Shown here: one piece after another, positions 1-4,429 of the stretch
How the letters are laid out: each line of letters opens with the position of its first letter
Position numbering within the stretch: position 1 is the stretch's first letter
Source: an uncultured Roseovarius sp.
Lineage (GTDB): Bacteria > Pseudomonadota > Alphaproteobacteria > Rhodobacterales > Rhodobacteraceae
Assembly: GCA_913055965.1 (NCBI GenBank)
Contig: CAJXKX010000111.1
Coordinates: 1 to 6,847 of the forward strand
Length of the DNA: 6,847 nt
Reading direction: 5' to 3'
Translations under genes and position numbers: made by a program
The notes under the pieces: model-generated
What the model was told of the DNA's origin: nothing
Seen by the model: only the letters and a program-made list of their open reading frames with translations
The model's database searches: none

Positions 1-1
1 C

Positions 2-97
2 GGCGAGGTAGATGTAGAGGTCTATGATCGTCTGGTGCTATTGGCCGGGCGTGTTCCGTCAGAGGAGGCTCGACGCGAGGCGGAGCGGTTGGCCTGG
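2..97 (+). pseudogene. BON-domain protein fragment (mosaic piece 1)
   Basis: The frame starting at base 2 reads like the second half of a BON domain: an alternating V/E beta stretch (VDVEVYDRLVLLAGRVPS), then a charged helix with EEARREAERLAW. BON domains, as in OsmY-like periplasmic proteins, usually follow this 'V-x-x-G-x-V-L-L-x-G-x-V' plus helix pattern. No start or stop is visible: the piece runs in from the left edge and switches at about base 98 to a sugar-permease sequence. By my count only about 62% of its codons end in G or C, far below the XylF-like piece further right, and it uses GTA, CTA, TCA and CGA. It may come from a different genome or be a poorly adapted gene. The family call is by eye from about 32 residues, so it is tentative. 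Confidence 0.45.
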
Positions 98-211
98 TCG
101 GCGCTGCTCGGTGTCCTCGTCATCCAGGCGATCTCCAACGGGCTGACGCTTTTGAACCTCAGCTCGTCGCTGCGCTACATGATCACCGGCGGCGTGCTCG
201 CCATCGCGGTG
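98..211 (+). pseudogene. XylH-type sugar ABC permease C-terminal fragment (mosaic piece 2)
   Basis: Residues from SALLGVLVIQAISNGLTLL to RYMITGGVLAIAV match my recollection of the last membrane segments of XylH-family permeases (BPD_transp_2 superfamily; inner-membrane subunit of xylose-type sugar ABC importers). In intact proteins this segment is followed by a short basic tail and a stop. Here it runs directly into a PhnE-like sequence around base 209 with no stop. The upstream ~350 residues of the permease are absent and replaced by the BON-like piece. The fragment cannot make a working permease. Identification rests on the characteristic 'SNGLTLLNLSSS' loop and the following 'YMITGGVL' helix. 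Confidence 0.6.
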
Positions 212-283
212 CACACCGCCGGCGCGCTCGGCAAGCTGTTCGCGGAAGTGAACGAGAATGTCGACATGAAGCCGGTCGACGGC
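209..283 (+). pseudogene. PhnE-type phosphonate ABC permease fragment (mosaic piece 3)
   Basis: The stretch AVHTAGALGKLFAEVNENVD followed by MKPVDG resembles the EAA-type cytoplasmic loop of PhnE phosphonate permeases, which typically read 'HT-x-G-x-L-x-K-L-F-x-E-x-x-E-x-I-x-x-x-P-V-E-G'. This loop contacts the ATPase subunit PhnC. Only about 25 residues are present, flanked by unrelated families on both sides and in the same frame. The right edge merges with the XylF-like piece at the shared sequence P-V-D/E-G-V, so the boundary is uncertain by several codons. As so little is left, another BPD_transp_1 permease is possible. Confidence 0.4.
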
Positions 284-463
284 GTGCTGGCCGCCAACGA
301 CGGCCTCGGCAACGCGGCGATCTCGGTGCTCAAGCGCAACGAGCTCAACGGTCAGGTGCCGGTCACCGGGCAGGACGCCACCCCGCAGGGCCTGCAGAAC
401 ATCCTCGCCGGCGACCAGTGCATGACCGTCTACAAGGCGATCAAGGCCGAGGCGCTGGCCGCC
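275..463 (+). pseudogene. XylF-type sugar-binding protein fragment (mosaic piece 4)
   Basis: About 63 residues starting VDGVLAANDGLGNAAISVL and continuing through 'VPVTGQDAT' and 'ILAGDQCMTVYKAIKAEA' match the C-terminal half of periplasmic substrate-binding proteins of the XylF group (Peripla_BP_4, type I fold). The A-N-D and T-G-Q-D-A elements are the hinge and sugar-contact regions of that fold. No signal peptide, start codon or natural end is present. The sequence departs from the family after 'KAEALAA', at about base 460, and becomes an unrelated hydrophobic segment. Codon use is extremely GC3-rich (almost every codon ends in G or C by my count), unlike piece 1. This is the best identified of the left-end pieces. 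Confidence 0.65.
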
Positions 464-540
464 GAGGTGCTGGGCGGCACGCTGTTCTTCGTGCTGTTCA
501 TCATGGGCTCGGGCCTTGCCTGGGCGGTGATGCCGATGGT
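464..540 (+). pseudogene. Unidentified transmembrane-helix fragment (mosaic piece 5)
   Basis: The same frame continues with EVLGGTLFFVLFIMGSGLAW and then AVMPMV, a clear hydrophobic span of about 20 residues that suggests one membrane helix of an integral membrane protein. I do not recognise the family. The opposite strand over these bases gives a low-complexity product with no family resemblance, so plus-strand coding is the better reading, but the evidence is slight. It ends where recognisable serB sequence on the other strand begins, at about base 541. It has no start or stop of its own. Confidence 0.25.
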
Positions 541-663
541 GGCCTCCGCCGCCTCGTCGGGCGACAGCCAGAGCGCGTCGCCGCCGCCCCAGGCATTGCG
601 CAGCGCCTCGACGAGCGCGGGGTCGAGCGCGCCCCGTGGCGCGATCAGCGTGGCGGTGAACAT
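541..663 (-). pseudogene. serB: serB 5' fragment (phosphoserine phosphatase N-terminus), truncated
   Basis: The minus-strand ATG at 663-661 opens MFTATLIAPRGALDPALVEA followed by 'LRNAWGGGDALWLSPDEAAE'. This matches the N-terminal domain of alphaproteobacterial SerB, which lies before the HAD phosphatase core that dephosphorylates phosphoserine to serine. A good Shine-Dalgarno site (671-674) supports this start. Similarity stops after about 41 codons: the expected HAD motif I (DMDSTM-like) and the remaining ~250 residues are absent, and antisense sequence of a foreign membrane helix follows. SerB next to and divergent from serC is a familiar arrangement in this group, which strengthens the call. 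The truncation is either a real deletion or a chimeric assembly joint. Confidence 0.65.
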
Positions 664-670
664 CGGCTTT

Positions 671-674
671 CTCC
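671..674 (-). promoter_or_regulatory. Shine-Dalgarno site for the serB start
   Basis: On the minus strand GGAG lies 7 nt upstream of the ATG at 663. It fixes the start of the serB stub and shows that the translation signal of serB is intact although the rest of the gene is lost. Confidence 0.5.
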
Positions 675-739
675 GTTCCGGCAGGCCGCCCCCCTCTAGC
701 GCCGTTCGGCCCGGGGGGGAAGGCCCGGTGCCGGTCCGT

Positions 740-1357
740 TCAGCCCGCCCGCTCGATTCCCGCGCCGAGGCTGCCGCCGGGCGCGTGGCTGGCGCAATCG
801 ACGCGCAACCCGTCATCGCCGAACTGGTGCCGGAGCGCCGCGCAGCGGTGCGTCCCGGCGGTGTCTGCGGGGCGGAAATGATCGCAGGTCAGACACATGC
901 GCTGCCGGGGGATGGCGCGTTCGGTCTCGAGCGTGTGCAGCAGGGCGGCGAGGTGGCGCAGCACCTGCCCGCGCCCCTCGCCCGGCAGCGCGTCGAGCGC
1001 ACCCTCGAGCGCGGGCGGGCCGGGCGGCAGGTTCGCCACGGCCGCCTGGCCGTTCTCGGTCAGGCTGAGCCGCCGCACACGGGCGTCGGAGGGATCGGGC
1101 GCGCGCGTCACCAGACCCTTGTCGACGAGGGCGCGCGCCGAGGCGCTGAGCGTCGCCGCCGTGACCCCGAGCGCGGCCGCAAGATCGGTGTTGCGGGCCG
1201 GGCCCTGCCGGGCGAGATGCGCCAGGATTTCGGCCTGCGTGGGGGTGAGCCCCCCGGCCCAGGCGGCCTGCCAGGCCGCGCCGCGCAGATAGGCCATCAG
1301 CCGGCCGAGCGCGAGGGTGATCTGTCGTGTCCCATCCTGACCGTGATCAATGGGCAT
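740..1357 (-). CDS. MarR-family winged-helix regulator with Cys/His-rich C-terminal tail
   Basis: This is a predicted 205-residue cytoplasmic DNA-binding regulator. Residues ~36-110 form the MarR winged helix-turn-helix: LTPTQAEILAHL, then recognition-helix region NTDLAAALGVTAATLSASAR, then the wing 'RAPDPSDARVRRLSLTENG' with the family's D-x-R-x-x-x-L-x-L-T signature. After a linker helix (~128-148), the tail holds C155-x2-C158-x-H160, H170-x-C172 and C188-x2-H191. This resembles a tail I recall in a subset of proteobacterial MarR proteins ('C-x-x-C-x-x-F-R-P ... H-C ... L-R-x-D-C-x-x-H'), which may bind metal or sense redox; that role is inference. A GGAG site lies 10 nt upstream of the ATG. 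The gene is divergent from serC across 159 nt and in line with the serB stub (76-nt gap), so it may control one or both. Its ligand is unknown. Confidence 0.85.
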   Translation of the reverse strand: MPIDHGQDGTRQITLALGRLMAYLRGAAWQAAWAGGLTPTQAEILAHLARQGPARNTDLAAALGVTAATLSASARALVDKGLVTRAPDPSDARVRRLSLTENGQAAVANLPPGPPALEGALDALPGEGRGQVLRHLAALLHTLETERAIPRQRMCLTCDHFRPADTAGTHRCAALRHQFGDDGLRVDCASHAPGGSLGAGIERAG

Positions 1358-1380
1358 GGTGTTCTTGCTCCGTGTGTTTT

Positions 1381-1415
1381 CAGGCCTTTGTCAACACTCC
1401 TGACGGGTATACGCA
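1381..1415. promoter_or_regulatory. Candidate operator/promoter between the MarR gene and serC
   Basis: The divergent 159-nt spacer contains TTGTCAA (1388-1394), a short palindrome of the TTG/CAA type common in MarR operators. TGTCA (1389-1393) also forms an imperfect inverted repeat with TGACG (1401-1405), with 7 nt between. Read toward serC, TTGTCA (1388-1393) could be a -35 box with a weak -10 at TACGCA (1410-1415, 16-nt spacing), which would place the operator over the promoter. CAGGCC occurs at both 1381-1386 and 1414-1419. The elements are short and the promoter match is poor, so this is only a candidate. Confidence 0.3.
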
Positions 1416-1461
1416 GGCCGCGGCATTTTGGATGTTGCCTTTCGTCATCTCTTTCACTACG

Positions 1462-1516
1462 CCCGTCGGCGGGACACCCCTCCCCAACGAGGGGCGCTTA
1501 TCTGGAAGGGTAGCAA
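1462..1516 (+). promoter_or_regulatory. serC leader RNA (serC-motif-like tandem hairpins)
   Basis: Two hairpins sit immediately before the serC start. The first pairs CCCG (1462-1465) with CGGG (1470-1473) around a TCGG loop. The second pairs CCCCTC (1477-1482) with GAGGGG (1489-1494) around CCCAAC, giving a perfect 6-bp GC-rich stem. The Shine-Dalgarno GGAAGGG (1504-1510) follows 9 nt later and is 6 nt from the ATG at 1517. A conserved 'serC RNA motif' has been described upstream of serC-serA operons in Alphaproteobacteria (Weinberg and colleagues, 2007). Position and architecture here agree with it, but I cannot run the covariance model. It is probably a cis-regulator of translation or of early termination; its ligand, if any, is not known to me. 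Confidence 0.6.
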
Positions 1517-2671
1517 ATGGCTATTGAGACACCCGGCGCGCGGCCGGCGAACCCGCGTTTTTCCTCCGGCCCCTGTGCCAAGTTTCCCGGATATTCCGTC
1601 GATCTGCTGTCGGACGCCCCGCTCGGGCGCTCGCACCGCGCCGCCGTGGGCAAGGCGCGGCTCAGGGCCGCGATCGACGGCACCCGCGAGATCCTCGGCG
1701 TGCCCGAGGATTACCGCATCGGCATCGTGCCCGCCTCCGATACCGGCGCGGTGGAAATGGCGATGTGGTCGCTGCTGGGGGCGCGCCCCGTCGAGATGCT
1801 GGCCTGGGAGAGCTTTGGCGCGGGCTGGGTTACCGACGCGGTCAAGCAGTTGAAACTCGACGCGGTGGTGAAGACCGCCGGGTATGGCGAGATCGTCGAT
1901 CTCGACACGGTCGATACCGACAATGACGTGGTGTTCACCTGGAACGGCACCACCTCGGGCGTGCGCGTGCCCAATGGCGACTGGATCAGGGCGGATCGCG
2001 CGGGGCTCACCATCTGCGACGCGACCTCTGCCGCCTTCGCGCAGCGCCTGCCCTGGGACAAGCTCGATGTCACCACGTTCAGCTGGCAGAAGGTGCTGGG
2101 CGGCGAGGCGGCGCATGGCATGCTCATCCTCAGCCCCCGCGCGGTCGAGCGGCTGGAAAGCTACACGCCGCCCTGGCCGCTGCCCAAGATCTTCCGCCTG
2201 ACCAAGGGCGGCAAGCTCAACGAAGGCATCTTCGTGGGCGAGACGATCAACACCCCTTCGATGCTGGCGGTCGAGGATTACCTCGCCGCGCTCGACTGGG
2301 CGCGCTCGGTGGGCGGGCTCGAGGGGCTGCGCGCGCGCGCCAATGCCAATCTGGCGGCGGTGCAGGCGTTTGTCGCGGATCACGACTGGCTCGCGTTTCT
2401 CGCCGGGGATCCGGCGGTGCGGTCCAACACCTCGGTCTGCCTCAAGTTCACCGATGACCGGATCGCGGATGGCGCCGCCTTTGCCAAGGCGGTCGTCAGG
2501 CGGCTGGAGGCCGAGGGTGTGGCGCATGATATCGGCGCCTATCGCGACGCGCCGCCGGGGCTGCGCATCTGGTGCGGCGGCACCGTCGAGACCACGGATG
2601 TGGCCGCGCTGATGCCGTGGATCGAGTGGGCGTTCCGCTCCGAGATCGCGGCGCTCTCCGAGACGGCGTGA
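1517..2671 (+). CDS. serC: Phosphoserine aminotransferase (SerC)
   Basis: This 384-residue cytoplasmic PLP enzyme converts 3-phosphohydroxypyruvate plus glutamate to O-phosphoserine plus 2-oxoglutarate, the second step of serine synthesis. It belongs to the fold-type I aminotransferases. The N-terminus carries RFSSGPCAKFPGY (14-26) and GRSHR (37-41), the usual substrate-loop signatures. 'WNGTTSG' (142-148) is a cofactor phosphate/substrate region, D168 in CDATS should contact the pyridine nitrogen, and K192 in 'FSWQKVLGGE' is the PLP Schiff-base lysine. 'GETINTPSM' (241-249) is the phosphate-binding loop from the other subunit. The sequence looks like the alphaproteobacterial/Methanosarcina-type subfamily rather than the E. 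coli type. The start is set by GGAAGGG 6 nt upstream. It is cotranscribed with serA, 86 nt downstream, and is likely controlled by the leader hairpins. Length and motifs look intact. Confidence 0.96.
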   Translation: MAIETPGARPANPRFSSGPCAKFPGYSVDLLSDAPLGRSHRAAVGKARLRAAIDGTREILGVPEDYRIGIVPASDTGAVEMAMWSLLGARPVEMLAWESFGAGWVTDAVKQLKLDAVVKTAGYGEIVDLDTVDTDNDVVFTWNGTTSGVRVPNGDWIRADRAGLTICDATSAAFAQRLPWDKLDVTTFSWQKVLGGEAAHGMLILSPRAVERLESYTPPWPLPKIFRLTKGGKLNEGIFVGETINTPSMLAVEDYLAALDWARSVGGLEGLRARANANLAAVQAFVADHDWLAFLAGDPAVRSNTSVCLKFTDDRIADGAAFAKAVVRRLEAEGVAHDIGAYRDAPPGLRIWCGGTVETTDVAALMPWIEWAFRSEIAALSETA

Positions 2672-2673
2672 CG

Positions 2674-2720
2674 CCGATTTCTTGAAAAGAAATCGGTCCG
2701 AAGTCCTTCAAGGACTTCGG
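2674..2720. repeat. Tandem perfect palindromes between serC and serA
   Basis: Hairpin A pairs CCGATTTCTT (2674-2683) with AAGAAATCGG (2687-2696), a 10-bp stem with a 3-nt loop. Hairpin B pairs CCGAAGTCC (2698-2706) with GGACTTCGG (2712-2720) around TTCAA. A single T separates them. Stem A begins two bases after the serC stop codon, so a terminating ribosome would cover it. Neither has a U-tract, so neither is a standard intrinsic terminator. They may act as an intra-operon attenuator, an mRNA-stabilising element or a dispersed REP-like repeat. I recall similar palindromes in other Rhodobacteraceae intergenic regions but cannot verify that here. Confidence 0.75.
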
Positions 2721-2743
2721 GCCCTCCCCCGAAATGTATCATC

Positions 2744-2749
2744 AAAGGA
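2744..2749 (+). promoter_or_regulatory. Shine-Dalgarno site deciding the serA start
   Basis: AAAGGA lies 8 nt upstream of the ATG at 2758. The earlier in-frame ATG at 2734 has only a C-rich run before it and no such site, so the shorter protein starting MAPRVLVSDK is preferred. The site lies outside both intergenic palindromes. Confidence 0.75.
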
Positions 2750-2757
2750 CCAGACAC

Positions 2758-4353
2758 ATGGCTCCCAGGGTTCTCGTCTCCGACAAGCTTTCCGAAACCG
2801 CCGTGCAGATCTTTCGCGATCGCGGCATCGACGTGGATTTCCAGCCCGACCTGGGCAAGGACAAGGACAGGCTGGCCGAGGTGATCGGCGAGTATGACGG
2901 TCTCGCCATCCGCTCGGCCACCAAGGTGACCGAGAAGATCCTCGCCAACGCGCACAAGCTCAAGGTGATCGCGCGGGCGGGCATCGGCACCGACAATATC
3001 GACAAGGTCGCGGCCAGCAAAAAGGGCGTGATCGTCATGAACACGCCCTTCGGCAACATGATCACCACTGCCGAGCACGCCATCGCGATGATGTTCGCGG
3101 TGGCGCGGCAGATCCCCGAGGCGTCGGCCTCGACGCAGGCGGGCAAATGGGAGAAATCCCGCTTCATGGGCGTGGAACTGACCGGCAAGACGCTGGGCGT
3201 GATCGGCGCGGGCAATATCGGCGGTATCGTCTGCGACCGGGCGCGCGGCCTCAAGATGAAGGTGGTGGCCTACGATCCGTTCCTGGGCCAGGAAAAGGCC
3301 GACAAGATGGGGGTGGAGAAGGTCGAGCTCGACGAGCTCCTCAAGCGCGCCGATTTCATCACCCTGCACGTGCCGCTCACCGATCAGACCCGCAACATCC
3401 TCAGCCGCGAGAACCTGGAGAAAACCAAGAAGGGTGTCCGCATCATCAACTGCGCACGCGGGGGGCTGGTGGATGAGCAAGCCCTCGCCGACCTGTTGAA
3501 ATCCGGCCATGTGGCGGGCGCGGGCTTTGACGTCTTTGCCGAGGAACCGGCGGTGGAAAACCCGCTTTTCGGCCTGCCCAACGTGGTCTGCACGCCGCAT
3601 CTGGGCGCGGCCACCACCGAGGCGCAGGAGAATGTCGCCCTGCAGGTCGCCGAACAGATGTCGGACTACCTGCTGACGGGGGCCGTGACCAACGCGCTCA
3701 ACATGCCGTCGGTGACGGCCGAAGAGGCCAAGGTGATGGGGCCGTGGATCAAGCTGTCGGATCACCTCGGCAACTTCATCGGGCAGATGACCGACGAGCC
3801 GATCAAGGCGATCAACATCCTTTACGACGGTGTGGCGAGCGAGATGAACCTTGGCGCGCTGACCTCCGCCGCCGTGGCGGGGATCATGAAATCGGTGAAC
3901 CCGGAGGTGAACATGGTCTCGGCCCCCGTGGTGGCCAAGGAGCGCGGCGTCAAGATCAGCACCACCCGGCAGGACAAGTCGGGCGCCTTCGAGGGCTATA
4001 TCAAGATCACCGTCGTCACCGACAAGCGCGAGCGCTCGATCGGCGGCACGGTGTTCTCGGACGGCAAGCCACGTTTCATCCAGATCAAGGGCATCAACAT
4101 CGACGCCGAGATCGGGCGGCACATGGTCTACACCACCAACGAGGACGTGCCGGGGATCATCGGCACGCTGGGCCAGACGATGGGCGAGCACGGCGTCAAC
4201 ATCGCCAACTTCACCCTTGGCCGCGCGGATGCGGGGGGCGAGGCCATCGCGCTCCTCTATGTCGATGTGCCGGTGCCCGACGCGGCGATCGCGGCGCTGC
4301 ACGCGACGGGCAAATTCCAGCAGATCCGTCCGCTGCAATTCGACATGGGCTGA
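2758..4353 (+). CDS. serA: D-3-phosphoglycerate dehydrogenase (SerA), long ACT-domain form
   Basis: This 531-residue cytoplasmic enzyme oxidises 3-phosphoglycerate to 3-phosphohydroxypyruvate with NAD, the committed step of serine synthesis. Residues 4-100 and ~285-315 form the substrate domain and ~100-285 the Rossmann domain, with VIGAGNIGG (G150, G152, G155) for NAD. The catalytic set is present: R234 in NCARGG, E263 in AEEP and H281 in TPHLG. Residues ~320-450 correspond to the extra intervening (ASB) domain of long-form enzymes, and ~457-531 to a C-terminal ACT domain (MVYTTNEDVPGIIGTLG) that usually binds serine for feedback control. Length fits the ~530-residue form. It follows serC across an 86-nt gap holding two palindromes and is followed by a strong hairpin, so the operon probably ends here or is attenuated. 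Nothing appears broken. Confidence 0.97.
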   Translation: MAPRVLVSDKLSETAVQIFRDRGIDVDFQPDLGKDKDRLAEVIGEYDGLAIRSATKVTEKILANAHKLKVIARAGIGTDNIDKVAASKKGVIVMNTPFGNMITTAEHAIAMMFAVARQIPEASASTQAGKWEKSRFMGVELTGKTLGVIGAGNIGGIVCDRARGLKMKVVAYDPFLGQEKADKMGVEKVELDELLKRADFITLHVPLTDQTRNILSRENLEKTKKGVRIINCARGGLVDEQALADLLKSGHVAGAGFDVFAEEPAVENPLFGLPNVVCTPHLGAATTEAQENVALQVAEQMSDYLLTGAVTNALNMPSVTAEEAKVMGPWIKLSDHLGNFIGQMTDEPIKAINILYDGVASEMNLGALTSAAVAGIMKSVNPEVNMVSAPVVAKERGVKISTTRQDKSGAFEGYIKITVVTDKRERSIGGTVFSDGKPRFIQIKGINIDAEIGRHMVYTTNEDVPGIIGTLGQTMGEHGVNIANFTLGRADAGGEAIALLYVDVPVPDAAIAALHATGKFQQIRPLQFDMG

Positions 4354-4379
4354 GCCCGCGCGCCAGCGATGGACGAGGT

Positions 4380-4405
4380 CGCCTGCCTGCGCTATCAGGC
4401 AGGCG
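4380..4405 (+). terminator. Hairpin between serA and aroA, terminator-like
   Basis: CGCCTGCCTG (4380-4389) pairs perfectly with CAGGCAGGCG (4396-4405) around the loop CGCTAT, giving a 10-bp, mostly GC stem that starts 27 nt after the serA stop. The bases after it are ATTTCCGTATTC, only weakly U-rich, so termination is likely partial or factor-assisted. The aroA Shine-Dalgarno begins 13 nt downstream, so the stem could also reduce read-through into aroA. Confidence 0.6.
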
Positions 4406-4417
4406 ATTTCCGTATTC

Positions 4418-4422
4418 AGGAG
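4418..4422 (+). promoter_or_regulatory. Shine-Dalgarno site deciding the aroA start
   Basis: AGGAG lies 7 nt upstream of the ATG at 4430. Upstream in-frame starts would overlap serA and the hairpin and would add residues unlike any EPSP synthase, so 4430 is preferred. Confidence 0.75.
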
Positions 4423-4429
4423 CGCGCCC

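Noticed and set aside
690..740. G/C runs between the MarR stop and the serB start as a possible terminator
   Set aside because: The GGCCC copies are direct repeats rather than good arms; only 4-bp pairing is possible and there is no T-tract.
1365..1394. A minus-strand TTGACA as the -35 box of the MarR gene
   Set aside because: At 17-18 nt spacing the -10 position is occupied by the gene's own GGAG ribosome-binding site, with no TATAAT-like sequence.
35..1513. A single 492-codon plus-strand open frame spanning the left end into the serC leader
   Set aside because: Only the first ~170 codons resemble proteins, and those are pieces of different families. The rest is antisense to serB and to the MarR gene and stays open because of high GC. 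There is no ribosome-binding site at its GTG.
1457..2527. A 356-codon minus-strand open frame over serC
   Set aside because: It is antisense to an intact serC with clear active-site residues, has shadow-like composition and would cover the serC leader.
2734..2757. An upstream ATG adding eight residues to SerA
   Set aside because: It has no Shine-Dalgarno, while the ATG at 2758 has AAAGGA at 8 nt and gives the usual MAPxVLVSDKL N-terminus.
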